A DNA stretch of 34,243 nucleotides from JAADDG01 sp964450755 (GTDB lineage: Bacteria > Campylobacterota > Campylobacteria > Campylobacterales > JAADDG01): NCBI GenBank assembly GCA_964450755.1, contig CAYVDJ010000010.1, positions 1 through 34,243 on the forward strand, in the 5' to 3' direction. The notes under the pieces are model-generated. The model made no database searches, had not been told where the DNA came from, and saw nothing but the letters and a program-made list of their open reading frames with translations. The position numbers and the translations under genes are program-made. How positions within the stretch are numbered: position 1 is the stretch's first letter; every line of letters begins with the position of its first letter. Shown here piece after piece: positions 24,526-32,772 of this stretch.

Positions 24526-25820
24526 AGTGCTTTTACAGCCTCATAAGCGGTATCTATCATCTTGTCTATCTCTTCATACTCTATGATATAAGGAGGCATA
24601 AAGTAGATTATGTTTCCGAGTGGTCTTAAAAGTACGCCGTTTTTTAGGGCATATTTGAAGATTTTTAGATTTACTCTCTCTTTGAAATCATATCCTTTCA
24701 ATTCCACAGCCGCTATCATGCCTCTTTGTCTGACCTCTTTTACATTGGGCAGTTTTTTGAAAATCTCCAGCTTTTTGGCTATATATTCGCTTTTTTTGCG
24801 GTTTTTTTCCAAAATGTCATATTTTTCAAACAGATCCAAAGAGGCATTTGCCGCAGCACATGCAAGAGGATTTCCGGTATAACTGTGAGAGTGCAGAAAA
24901 GATCTGTTTTCAAGATAATCACAATAAAACGCCGAATATATTTCATCGCTCATCATAACAACAGACAAAGGAAGATAACCTCCGGTAAGTCCTTTGGACA
25001 GAGCCATAAAATCAGGCTCCACATCCGCCTGTTCACAGGCAAACATCGTTCCGCTACGACCAAATCCAACGGCTATCTCATCGGCTATGAGATGAATCCC
25101 TTTTTGTCTGCAGATATTTTGCGCCTCTTTTAAAAAGTATGGATGATACATTTTCATAGAACCGGCACACTGAATTAGCGGTTCAAAGATAAAAGCGGAT
25201 ATTTTGTCTTTGTACTTTTCTGTTATCTCTTCAAAAGAGACCAAAGCCTCTTTTGCGCTTTTTAAAGTTGTATCTTTTGGTGAGGGGGTTTGAAGAGTCT
25301 CTATCATGATCTCTTTGTAGGTCTCTTTGTAAAGTCCCACATCACCTACCGCAAGAGCGCCAAGAGTTTCACCGTGATAGGAGTTTGTCAAAGATAAAAA
25401 AAAGGGCTTTACCAAACCTTTGTTTTTATGATAATGAAAACTCATTTTGATAGCAACTTCAACGGCAGATGATCCGTTGTCTGCAAAGAAACACTTTTGC
25501 AAAGAGGATGGAGTTATCTTGATGAGTCTTTGGGCAAGTTTTACAACAGGTTCATGGGTAAAACCTGCAAATATCACATGTTCGAGTTCTTCAATCTGCT
25601 CTTTTATCTTTTGATTGATATAGTCGTTACTGTGTCCGAAAAGATTTACCCACCATGAACTTATCGCATCTATGTAGGAGTTTCCGTCAAAATCATACAA
25701 ATAAACCCCTTTGCCCCTTTTTATAGGGACAAGAGGCAAAGTTTCGTGATCTTTCATCTGCGTACAGGGATGAAAGATATAACTTAAATCTCTCTTTATC
25801 AGATCACTGTTGTTTATCAT
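24522..25820 (-). CDS. bioA: Adenosylmethionine-8-amino-7-oxononanoate aminotransferase
   Basis: This enzyme makes 7,8-diaminopelargonic acid in biotin synthesis. SWWVNLFGHS (55-64) is typical of BioA. ADNGSSAVEVAIKM (113-126), the NSYHGETLGAL region, ADEIAVGFGRSG (246-257) and K276 in LSKGLTGGYLPLS mark a class III PLP enzyme. The 432-aa length is normal. It lies 10 bases downstream of the DUF4214 gene and may be read from the same message. No other bio gene is in this window. The start ATG has a weak ribosome-binding site. Its 3' end overlaps cbiB by 4 bases on the opposite strand. Confidence 0.94.
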   Translation of the reverse strand: MINNSDLIKRDLSYIFHPCTQMKDHETLPLVPIKRGKGVYLYDFDGNSYIDAISSWWVNLFGHSNDYINQKIKEQIEELEHVIFAGFTHEPVVKLAQRLIKITPSSLQKCFFADNGSSAVEVAIKMSFHYHKNKGLVKPFFLSLTNSYHGETLGALAVGDVGLYKETYKEIMIETLQTPSPKDTTLKSAKEALVSFEEITEKYKDKISAFIFEPLIQCAGSMKMYHPYFLKEAQNICRQKGIHLIADEIAVGFGRSGTMFACEQADVEPDFMALSKGLTGGYLPLSVVMMSDEIYSAFYCDYLENRSFLHSHSYTGNPLACAAANASLDLFEKYDILEKNRKKSEYIAKKLEIFKKLPNVKEVRQRGMIAAVELKGYDFKERVNLKIFKYALKNGVLLRPLGNIIYFMPPYIIEYEEIDKMIDTAYEAVKAL

Positions 25821-25830
25821 ATTTTACTGC

Positions 25831-26661
25831 TCAGTGAGGCGGAAGGCTGTTTGCTTTTATACCGTACTGTGAAGCCAACTCTTTAAATTCCGGTGCGTCA
25901 ACAAACATATCTACAACATCGTTTCTTGTGATCTCTTCCCTGTTTAGTCTCTCAAGCCAGTAGTTATATCCTTCACTGTCTGGTTCTCTGTTCATGATCG
26001 TTTCATAGACTCTGTTTAAAAACTCTTCATTGGAGAGATTATAGGATCTAAATTCGGGAGAATCAAAGAAAAATCTTGCCATATCCCTGGCTGTTGTCTT
26101 TTGGGAATTTAACTCATTTTTCCAGTAGTTAAACCCTTCCTCTTCGGCTTCTCTTTTCAAAGCGGTTGTGTACATTCTTTTTACAAAATCATCAAGAGTA
26201 TTGTTTGGAGAATTTTCCTCATCGGGGGTAAATGTGATATTTACCGTATAGTTTCTGCTCCATCTGCACATCGGACGAAGATCGACTCTTTGTCCTGCAT
26301 TTACTTTGAAAATCTTTGTAACACTTCTTGAAAACTCTTTACTGATATTCCAGCCTTTATCACAACCTTTTGTACCTATCCAAAAGTACATATTTCCGCT
26401 TCCTACAAATGAGATAACAAGCTCACCCGAAACAGCGGGAGTAAAATGGTAGTAATCTTTGTCATAATCAGGTTTGTTATTGACATCGTCATGTTTTGTT
26501 GATACGATGGTTCCTGTGATCTGATCACTTGTTTCACTCACGGCTCCGTCTAACAGATTTATCACTTCTGAAGCAGAACAGCTGTCATTTGGTTCATTTT
26601 CCGCAAAAAGCGAAGATGAAATAAAAAATATCATTAACAAAAATATAAAACTTTTTTTCAT
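25831..26661 (-). CDS. Exported protein with two DUF4214 repeats
   Basis: A signal peptide (1-20, ending LFA) precedes a beta-rich domain (about 22-145) resembling a pre-peptidase C-terminal (PPC) type fold: NEPNDSCSA, DKDYYHFTP, SGELVISFVG. The two tandem C-terminal repeats fit DUF4214: FVKRMYTTALKREAEEEGFNYW (about 166-187) and FLNRVYETIMNREPDSEGYNYW (about 213-234). DUF4214 is common in secreted and S-layer-associated proteins and often calcium- or glycan-related; function is unknown. It ends just before bioA. The sequence begins EPNDS after the signal, which fails the N-glycosylation sequon because of the Pro. A candidate -10 (TACAAT, minus strand) lies near 26693-26698. Confidence 0.85.
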   Translation of the reverse strand: MKKSFIFLLMIFFISSSLFAENEPNDSCSASEVINLLDGAVSETSDQITGTIVSTKHDDVNNKPDYDKDYYHFTPAVSGELVISFVGSGNMYFWIGTKGCDKGWNISKEFSRSVTKIFKVNAGQRVDLRPMCRWSRNYTVNITFTPDEENSPNNTLDDFVKRMYTTALKREAEEEGFNYWKNELNSQKTTARDMARFFFDSPEFRSYNLSNEEFLNRVYETIMNREPDSEGYNYWLERLNREEITRNDVVDMFVDAPEFKELASQYGIKANSLPPH

Positions 26662-26732
26662 TGTAACTTTCCTTTAATAGATTTAAAAATCAATTGTATC
26701 CTTAAAAAGTAAATGATTTTTAAATAAAAATC

Positions 26733-28073
26733 TTATATTTTTATGGCATTAGTTGCCTTTTTGATTGCTCTTTTATAGTTTTTGTCATTTATTTTATAGA
26801 TGGTTATGCTGTTATGCCAACTGCTTTTTTTATCTCTGCTTCCCCATATCCAATCGCTTTTTTCTCCAAGAAGCAAAGCCGCAGGTTTGCCCATAGCTCC
26901 GCTTAGATGCAAAAGAGGAGTATCTATACCGATGATGGCATCCATATTGGAAAGGGCAAGAGCTTTGTCATAATAATCCTCCAGATCCTCACCCAAAGAA
27001 ACCACACCGTTTTCTTCCAAAATTTCATTCTCTTCAACATTCGGATTCTCTGCCAAAGAATAGACATTGACTCCTTCTGCTTTTAGATTTTTGATGATTT
27101 CGCTCAAAAGAATCTCATTTCCGGCAAAATTATCATCCTCTTTCCAGATAATTCCTATATTTTTACCTTCATTTTTGATAGAATTTTTTTCTCTGAACTC
27201 TTTTGAATCATTCTCATCAACTTTGAGATAACCCTCTGTAAAAGGAATACTTCTTTTTTTCACTTTTGTCAAAAATGCTCCGTCCATCAAAGGAAAATGC
27301 CCTTCAAAAGTCATCTCGTCATCGGGATTAAGTGTGTGTGAAAAAGTTATATCGGGATAATTATAAGAGAGAAGTTTTTGCAAAGGTTCCTGTACTCTCA
27401 AAACGATTTTGGCTCCTTTTTCTACAAAAGAAGGTAAAAATCTGACAAAATCAATCGTTTTTTCCAAACCCTGCTCATCATAAACCAAAATGGTTTTATC
27501 CTCTATATCTTCCATCGTATTTAGAGGCAGATGATTGATAAAAAGCTGAGTCGGTTTGTCAGGCAACTCCTGATGATATCTCAATCTGTAAAGATCAAAA
27601 CCTCTCTCATAATCTCCCTTCCTAAGTAAAATAAGAGATGAATTGTAGTAGCTTTTTACATCTTTTGGATTTATCTGCATCGCTTTTTGATAAAAATTCA
27701 GAGCATTTTCGTAATCTTCCATCGCCTGATGGGCAGTTCCGAGGTTGTAAAAGATTTTGTCATTGTTAGGATCAAGTTTGGCAGCTCTTGCAAAATAACC
27801 GGCAGCCTTTTTAAAATCTCCCTCTCTGTAAAAAAGTCCTCCCAAAAGGATAAGTACTCCTGTGAAATTTTGGTTTAGGGATAATGACTTTGTCAGATTC
27901 TCTTTTGCCTTTTCTATCTCATTTTGCAGTAAAAAAGCATTTCCTATGACATAATATAATCTTGCATCGTTTTCATTCTCTTTTAACAGTTCAATAGCAA
28001 GTTCCTTTGCCTCTTCTATTTTTCCTTCATTGAAAATAGTTTCTAATCGTTTTATATTTTCATCATTTAACAT
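26733..28073 (-). CDS. TPR protein with degenerate GT9-like glycosyltransferase domain (paralog 1)
   Basis: Tetratricopeptide repeats fill residues about 5-170; clear units include YYVIGNAFLLQNEIEKAKENL and IFYNLGTAHQAMEDYENALNFY. The C-terminal part (about 190-446) has a glycosyltransferase-9-like (heptosyltransferase) fold, with TILVYDEQGLEKT, IGIIWKED and IIGIDTPLLHLSGAMGKPAALLLG. The donor-loop glycines are altered compared with its paralog at 29091-30455 (EQGLEK here, EQGMGDM there), so it may be inactive or differently specific. It is cytoplasmic, with no signal peptide. The ribosome-binding site is AGGAG. Transfer of a sugar to a protein or lipid target is plausible but unproven. Confidence 0.8.
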   Translation of the reverse strand: MLNDENIKRLETIFNEGKIEEAKELAIELLKENENDARLYYVIGNAFLLQNEIEKAKENLTKSLSLNQNFTGVLILLGGLFYREGDFKKAAGYFARAAKLDPNNDKIFYNLGTAHQAMEDYENALNFYQKAMQINPKDVKSYYNSSLILLRKGDYERGFDLYRLRYHQELPDKPTQLFINHLPLNTMEDIEDKTILVYDEQGLEKTIDFVRFLPSFVEKGAKIVLRVQEPLQKLLSYNYPDITFSHTLNPDDEMTFEGHFPLMDGAFLTKVKKRSIPFTEGYLKVDENDSKEFREKNSIKNEGKNIGIIWKEDDNFAGNEILLSEIIKNLKAEGVNVYSLAENPNVEENEILEENGVVSLGEDLEDYYDKALALSNMDAIIGIDTPLLHLSGAMGKPAALLLGEKSDWIWGSRDKKSSWHNSITIYKINDKNYKRAIKKATNAIKI

Positions 28074-28102
28074 TTATAAACTCCTGTATATTTTAGGCGC
28101 TA

Positions 28103-28111
28103 ATTTTAGCA
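28103..28111 (-). promoter_or_regulatory. Extended -10 promoter of the first TPR-GT9 gene
   Basis: TGCTAAAAT on the minus strand lies 30 bases before the ATG at 28073, in the 118-base gap shared with the divergent FUN14 gene. A short inverted repeat GCTAA-TT-TTAGC overlaps it. The opposite direction shows only a weak TTAAAAT near 28174. Confidence 0.45.
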
Positions 28112-28191
28112 TAATTTTTATATTTTAACTTAAAATAAAGCAAACTTTTGTAATTATTATTTTTATGGATTAAAATATTAAAGGTTTTGTA

Positions 28192-28503
28192 ATGAATGAC
28201 TCTTCAACCATTCCTTATCTACATCTTGGCGGAGCTTTTGTCATAGGTTTGTCATTAGGTTATCTTCTGAAAAAAACCTTTAAGATAGGTCTTTTTGTAT
28301 TGGGAGTTGTGATACTTATACTTTTTGGAGCAGAACATTACGGTCTTATAACGATCAATGAAACAGGACTTACAAATATGGTGGACAGCGGTATGGAAGT
28401 AGCCAAAACAACAGGTTCTTTTATACAGGAAAGACTCTCTACATTTACCGCAAAAGGTGTTACGGCTGTGGCGGGATTTGTAACGGGACTGAAAATAGGA
28501 TGA
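28192..28503 (+). CDS. FUN14-family membrane protein
   Basis: This 103-aa protein has two or three membrane segments (about 10-28, 31-50, 84-103) and the FUN14 pattern: LHLGGAFVIGLSLGYLLKKTFKI, then ILILFGAEHYGLITIN and the C-terminal GVTAVAGFVTGLKIG. Bacterial FUN14 proteins are small, widespread and of unknown role; eukaryotic members act at the mitochondrial outer membrane. It overlaps the next gene by 4 bases (ATGA). The ATG has AAAGG 7 bases upstream. No enzymatic residues are visible. Confidence 0.82.
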   Translation: MNDSSTIPYLHLGGAFVIGLSLGYLLKKTFKIGLFVLGVVILILFGAEHYGLITINETGLTNMVDSGMEVAKTTGSFIQERLSTFTAKGVTAVAGFVTGLKIG

Positions 28504-29096
28504 ATTTGCCTGTAATACTTTTTATCATATATCTTATAGAGTTTATTGCTCTTGCTATCAACCCTTATGACAGAGAGGTTTGGTTTGCCGAAAATCTGCC
28601 TATCGTTATCATCGTAGCAATTTTGGTTTTGACCTATAAAAAGTTCAGATTCAGCAATCTTGCCTATGTTATGATGAGTTTTTTGATTTTTATGCACACT
28701 GTCGGAGGGCATTACACTTTTGAGAGAGTTCCTTTTGATTTGGTAAATGATTTTTTTGGATTTGAGAGAAACAATTATGACAGATTTGCCCATTTTTCGG
28801 TAGGTTTTTATGCCTATGCGATAGCTGAATTTTTAGACAGAAAAAAACTTACAAATGCTTCATGGCTGTTGTATCTTTTTCCTGTAACCGCTATTTTTAC
28901 GGTAGCAAGTGTTTATGAGATTATCGAATGGATAACGGCAGCCACTATCGATCCGGAAGCCGGAATGGCATTTTTGGGAGTTCAGGGTGATGTATGGGAC
29001 GCGCAAAAAGATATGCTGATGGATGCAACGGGAGCAGTTACGGCTGTTTTTTTGTACTGGATCGTTAGAAAAAGAGATAAAGAAAACTTTTTATAA
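28500..29096 (+). CDS. YjdF/DUF2238-family membrane protein
   Basis: This is a polytopic membrane protein of 198 aa with about five hydrophobic segments. Family motifs are the polar NYDRFAHFSVGFYAY (about 91-105), ASVYEIIEWI (about 137-146) and GDVWDAQKDMLMDATGA (about 164-180). These give intramembrane His, Asp and Glu in conserved places. Function is not known for the family. It is coupled to FUN14 by a 4-base ATGA overlap, and its stop shares the palindrome TTATAA with the stop of the convergent TPR gene. Confidence 0.85.
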   Translation: MNLPVILFIIYLIEFIALAINPYDREVWFAENLPIVIIVAILVLTYKKFRFSNLAYVMMSFLIFMHTVGGHYTFERVPFDLVNDFFGFERNNYDRFAHFSVGFYAYAIAEFLDRKKLTNASWLLYLFPVTAIFTVASVYEIIEWITAATIDPEAGMAFLGVQGDVWDAQKDMLMDATGAVTAVFLYWIVRKRDKENFL

Positions 29097-30455
29097 ATCT
29101 ATAAATTTTTCAGAAAGTATAGTTTTTAATGACCCTTTTTTTGCATTTTCCTGTCTGAGGAGTTTTGCGTTTTCATACCATGTGCTTACTTTTTCGTTTT
29201 GACCCCATCTCCAGTCGTTGTTGAAAGGCAGAAGTATAAAAGTCTCTTTTCCCATTGCCGCTCCAAGATGCGCAACAGCGGTATCGATAGAGATGATCGT
29301 ATCGAGGTTTTCTATCGCCAAAGCCGTATCGTAAAAATCTTTCAAAGTATCATCTAGTGAGATAATACCTCTTTCTTTTAGGAGTTTTCTCTCTTTTGTT
29401 GTTTCATCTTTTTGCAGGGAGTAGAAACGGATATTTTTATTTTTTAAATGTTTGATAAAATCTTCCAAAGAGAGTTCTCTTTTTGTTTTTGATCTTATCT
29501 TTGTTATGAGATCATTTGAATCCAAAAGATTTGTTCTCCAAACAATACCCACCTTTTTTTTATTTTCATCGATAATATTTTTTTCCCTGTAGATTTTGGC
29601 ATCATTTTTATCAACTTTCAGGTAGCCTTTTTTATAAGGTATCTCATCTTTTTTCAGATCCAAAATATAAGCTGATTCCATCAAGGGAAAATGATAATCA
29701 TACTCTATCTTTTGATCTTTTTCCAAGTCATCGCTGAAAGTGATATTTGGATAGTTGTATTTAAAAAGCCTTTTTAGGGATGAGGGCATCTGTAAAATTA
29801 TCTTTTTGGCTCCTTTTTGTAAAAAAAGAGGTAAAAATCTTATAAACTGGATCATATCCCCCATGCCCTGTTCATTGTAAACAAACAGATTTTTGCCTTT
29901 TATCTCATCGCCTTTATTTAAAAGATTTGAAGGAAAAAGCAAAGATGTCTGTCTGTTTTGCAAAGTCGGATGATATCTTGAACGATAATAGTCAAATCCC
30001 TGTTTGTAATCTCCCTCCGTAAGAAAGATCAAAGAGAGGTTATAGAGAGAATTTATATCTGAAGGATTTAGTTTCAAAGCTTTGTGATAATATTTTTTCG
30101 CTTTTTTAAACTCGTTCATCTCCTGATAAACCACGCCGATATTATAATAGATCTCACTGTTTGAGGGCTGAAGTTTCAGAGCTTTTTCAAAATGTTTTAG
30201 AGATTCTTTGAAATTTCCTTCCATAAAATACAAACCTGCAAGATTAAAAAGTACCGTGGCGGATGGGAAATCTGTTTTTAGAGCCTTTTTGAGGTGTTCT
30301 TTTGCCTCTTCAAAACGGTTTAACTGCAAAAAGCTGTTTCCGATCAAAATATGCAAACTAGGATCATCTTCCCTTCTTTTTAACACTGTTTTTGCTTTTT
30401 GTATAACCTCTTCAAATCTTTTTTGGCTATATAGTTGTTGAATCTCTTTTTGCAT
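29091..30455 (-). CDS. TPR protein with GT9-like glycosyltransferase domain (paralog 2)
   Basis: This paralog matches the gene at 26733-28073 over its full length, with the same TPR block (about 5-165), linker and C-terminal domain. Shared landmarks include LLFPSNLLNKG (FINHLPLNT in the first copy), NEQGMGDMIQFIRFLPLF (about 197-214) and IISIDTAVAHLGAAMGKETFILLP near 388-411. The glycine-rich GMGD donor region is intact here, as in active GT9 enzymes. It has its own extended -10 (30478-30486) and a GGAGC ribosome-binding site. The two copies flank the FUN14/YjdF pair, suggesting an ancient duplication or an insertion between duplicates. The substrate is unknown. Confidence 0.82.
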   Translation of the reverse strand: MQKEIQQLYSQKRFEEVIQKAKTVLKRREDDPSLHILIGNSFLQLNRFEEAKEHLKKALKTDFPSATVLFNLAGLYFMEGNFKESLKHFEKALKLQPSNSEIYYNIGVVYQEMNEFKKAKKYYHKALKLNPSDINSLYNLSLIFLTEGDYKQGFDYYRSRYHPTLQNRQTSLLFPSNLLNKGDEIKGKNLFVYNEQGMGDMIQFIRFLPLFLQKGAKKIILQMPSSLKRLFKYNYPNITFSDDLEKDQKIEYDYHFPLMESAYILDLKKDEIPYKKGYLKVDKNDAKIYREKNIIDENKKKVGIVWRTNLLDSNDLITKIRSKTKRELSLEDFIKHLKNKNIRFYSLQKDETTKERKLLKERGIISLDDTLKDFYDTALAIENLDTIISIDTAVAHLGAAMGKETFILLPFNNDWRWGQNEKVSTWYENAKLLRQENAKKGSLKTILSEKFIDL

Positions 30456-30477
30456 TTTAAGCTCCGGTTTTTTTGAA

Positions 30478-30486
30478 ATTATACCA
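30478..30486 (-). promoter_or_regulatory. Extended -10 promoter of the second TPR-GT9 gene
   Basis: TGGTATAAT on the minus strand lies 23 bases before the ATG at 30455. The 70-base gap also has to serve the divergent SPFH gene at 30526, for which no clear promoter is seen. Confidence 0.6.
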
Positions 30487-30525
30487 TTTTTGCCGATTTA
30501 CAAAACAAACGCAAAAAGGATTTAC

Positions 30526-31521
30526 ATGTCATTTTTCGATCCTCTAAAAAGACAGCTTAGATCTGTTATTGAGTGGCAAGATACCGACAGTGGAGAGTTA
30601 TTTCACAGATGGACACAAAACGGTGATGAGATCAAAAATGCTTCAAAACTTATCGTAGGACCTGCCGAGGGGTGTATCTTTGTTTATGAAGGAAAAGTTG
30701 CGGCGGTTTTTGACAAAGAGGGGATATTTGATATCAGAACTTCCAATATTCCTTTTATCACAACAATCAAAAAGTTTATGCAGTTTTTTGAGAGTGAGCA
30801 TAAAACTGCATTTTATTTTTACAAAAAGAGCATTATAGCCGATCAAAAGTGGGGAACAACATCTCCGATAAAATATCTCGATCCTCTATACAATTTTCCG
30901 ATAGAACTTATGGCATTTGGCAATTACAGTTTTAAAATAAAAAATGCAAAGGAGTTTTTTGTATCTTTTGTAGGAGAGAGAGAAAGTTATATGACAGAGG
31001 AGTTTAGAGAGATTGTCAATGCAAGACTGACACATCCTATGAGTGATTTTTTTGCCGAATCAAAATTTTCATATATCGATATCGACGCAAACAGAGAAGA
31101 GATCGTAGAGAGCTTAAATGAGAAACTAAACAGAGAATTTTTTAAATTCGGATTTGATCTGGTTGATTTCAGGATAGAGGGAACGGCATTTGACGAAGAG
31201 ACGAGAAAACGGATAAACAAGATAGCCGATACCGAGGCTGCGGTTTATGCCGCCAAAAGAGCCGGTGTTAGCTTCAGGGATTTAAGAGAGTTGGATGCTT
31301 TGAATGATGCTGCAAAAAACGAAGCGGGAGCTGCGGGAGTATTTATGGGGGCAAATGTCGGAAATTCTCTTTCTGCTTCTATGAACAGACCTTTACAAAA
31401 AAGTTCAAAAAGTGATGATATTGTTGAAAGATTGAAGAAACTAAAAGAACTGTATGATCTAAAGCTTATCGAAAAAGAGGAGTTTTTGGAAAAAAAAGAG
31501 ATGATTTTAAAAGAGATATAG
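30526..31521 (+). CDS. SPFH-domain protein (YdjI/virion-core-like) with C-terminal SHOCT segment
   Basis: The start ATG at 30526 has AAAGGA 5 bases upstream; a TTG 36 bases earlier lacks any ribosome-binding site and adds nothing conserved. The protein opens with SFFDPLKRQLRSVIEWQD and has the SPFH/Band-7-like body (about 25-240) typical of COG4260/YdjI proteins, with no membrane segment. A C-terminal SHOCT-type short helix pair (about 298-331, VERLKKLKELYDLKLIEKEE) probably drives oligomerisation. YdjI proteins usually carry a zinc ribbon; here the ribbon is a separate gene 3 bases downstream. Related systems act in membrane-stress responses, which is the likely but unproven role. Confidence 0.85.
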   Translation: MSFFDPLKRQLRSVIEWQDTDSGELFHRWTQNGDEIKNASKLIVGPAEGCIFVYEGKVAAVFDKEGIFDIRTSNIPFITTIKKFMQFFESEHKTAFYFYKKSIIADQKWGTTSPIKYLDPLYNFPIELMAFGNYSFKIKNAKEFFVSFVGERESYMTEEFREIVNARLTHPMSDFFAESKFSYIDIDANREEIVESLNEKLNREFFKFGFDLVDFRIEGTAFDEETRKRINKIADTEAAVYAAKRAGVSFRDLRELDALNDAAKNEAGAAGVFMGANVGNSLSASMNRPLQKSSKSDDIVERLKKLKELYDLKLIEKEEFLEKKEMILKEI

Positions 31522-31524
31522 AAA

Positions 31525-32172
31525 ATGAGATGCAGATTTTGTTCGGCACCGTTGCCAAAAAGCGGTCTTGTCTGTAAATATTGCGGTAAAAGAAATCCTG
31601 TAAATCTTGATTCTTTTTCTTATAAAAAAGAGGGGGTTTCAAAAGGGATTAACTGTCCTGTTTGTTCAATGTCTCTTGAAAAGATCGATATCGGTCAAAA
31701 AGAGAGTTTTATAGCCCATCGCTGCATAAAATGTGACGGAATATTTTTTGAAAAACATGAGCTTGAGAGAATGCTTGAAAGTTATACAAACAAGGTCTAT
31801 TCAATAGATCGAAATATACTTCGTTTTGTTACAAATCATCCCCGACATGAAAGAGAAAAAAACATACTTTATAAAAAATGTCCCGTCTGCAAAAAGACAA
31901 TGCAAAGGAGAAATTACAAATCCGTAAGCGGAGTTATCATAGACAGATGTCATGAACACGGTGTCTGGTTGGACGCAGGAGAACTCAGACAGCTTCTTGA
32001 GTGGAAAAAAGCAGGAGGAGAACTTAAAGCAAAAGAGTATGAAAAAAGAAAAACAGAATATAAAACATTCTCCGTAGCTTCTTCAAATACAAATCCTTTT
32101 GAGAAAGAGCATTCGGGTCTGTTTGATTTTGATCCTCTGGATAGATTCTTCAGGTGGGTTTATGGATTTTGA
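31525..32172 (+). CDS. Multi-zinc-ribbon protein (zf-TFIIB type)
   Basis: Three metal-binding modules are visible. An N-terminal zinc ribbon, CRFC...CKYC, is at about 3-20. A first TFIIB-like finger has CPVC and CIKC with DGIFFEKHELERML (about 44-84). A second has CPVC and RCHEHGVWLDAGELRQLL (about 118-158). There is no membrane segment or signal peptide. It begins 3 bases after the SPFH stop, so the products probably form one complex, splitting what is a fused SPFH/zinc-ribbon design in other bacteria. The C-terminal tail is rich in aromatic residues and Asp (FDFDPLDRFFRWVYGF). Confidence 0.85.
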   Translation: MRCRFCSAPLPKSGLVCKYCGKRNPVNLDSFSYKKEGVSKGINCPVCSMSLEKIDIGQKESFIAHRCIKCDGIFFEKHELERMLESYTNKVYSIDRNILRFVTNHPRHEREKNILYKKCPVCKKTMQRRNYKSVSGVIIDRCHEHGVWLDAGELRQLLEWKKAGGELKAKEYEKRKTEYKTFSVASSNTNPFEKEHSGLFDFDPLDRFFRWVYGF

Positions 32173-32176
32173 TTAA

Positions 32177-32192
32177 TGGCATTAGAGGTGCC
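32177..32192 (+). promoter_or_regulatory. Candidate sigma-54 promoter for the PAS/chemoreceptor pair
   Basis: TGGCATTAGAGGTGCC has the invariant GG and GC separated by 10 bases and matches TGGCA-N7-TGC of the sigma-54 -24/-12 consensus. It lies 5 bases after the zinc-ribbon stop and 70 bases before the PAS gene ATG. Campylobacterota use sigma-54 for many motility genes. The GGCA/TGCC bases could also form a weak hairpin. No sigma-70 box is obvious in this 90-base gap. Confidence 0.3.
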
Positions 32193-32262
32193 CTAAATAG
32201 TATTAAATAATTTTTATAAAAAACCGATATCCTCAAAAATAACATCATAAAGGATAGTTGAA

Positions 32263-32772
32263 ATGTCAAAACCTATTCCTAACAATCACGAAAGAGTTAT
32301 CAACAAAGAGGATTTTATCGTTTCAAAAACAGATAAAAACGGCAAAATAATATACTGTAACAAGATATTTATAAAACTTTCAGGATATGAAGAGAAAGAG
32401 CTTTTGGGAGCTCCACACTCTATCATAAGGCATCCCGATATGCCAAAAATCATATTTAAACTTCTGTGGGAGAGGATTCAAAAAAAGGAGGAGATTTTCG
32501 CCTATGTTAAAAATCTCAGCCAGGATGGCGGTTTTTATTGGGTGTTTGCCAATGTTACCGCCACTTTGGATGAAAATAACAATATCAGGGATTTTCACTC
32601 TGTCAGAAGAAAACCGAGTCAAAAGGCGATGCAAATTATCCCTTCACTCTATAAAGAACTTTTAGAGGCGGAAAAAAAAGGCACAACAGAGGCATCTTAC
32701 AGAGAATTAAATAAAATTTTAGATAAAAAGGGAGCAACTTATGACGAATTTATTCTCAGCCTTCAGCAATAA
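32263..32772 (+). CDS. Soluble Aer/CetB-type PAS sensor
   Basis: This 169-aa protein is a single PAS domain (about 15-120) of the FAD-binding Aer type. It has IVSKTDKNGKIIYCNKIF, the Aer-like SIIRHPDMP (R56, H57, D59), and a Trp in GGFYWVFANVTATLDENN (W93) at the position near flavin in Aer. There is no membrane segment. It resembles CetB of Campylobacter jejuni, which senses redox state and signals through a separate receptor. Its 3' end overlaps the chemoreceptor start by 32 bases, so the pair is translationally coupled. The ATG has AAGGA 8 bases upstream. Flavin binding is inferred from motif only. Confidence 0.85.
   Translation: MSKPIPNNHERVINKEDFIVSKTDKNGKIIYCNKIFIKLSGYEEKELLGAPHSIIRHPDMPKIIFKLLWERIQKKEEIFAYVKNLSQDGGFYWVFANVTATLDENNNIRDFHSVRRKPSQKAMQIIPSLYKELLEAEKKGTTEASYRELNKILDKKGATYDEFILSLQQ

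Noticed and set aside
30490..30525. Upstream TTG start for the SPFH protein
   Set aside because: It lacks a ribosome-binding site and adds 12 unconserved residues; the ATG at 30526 follows AAAGGA at a good distance.
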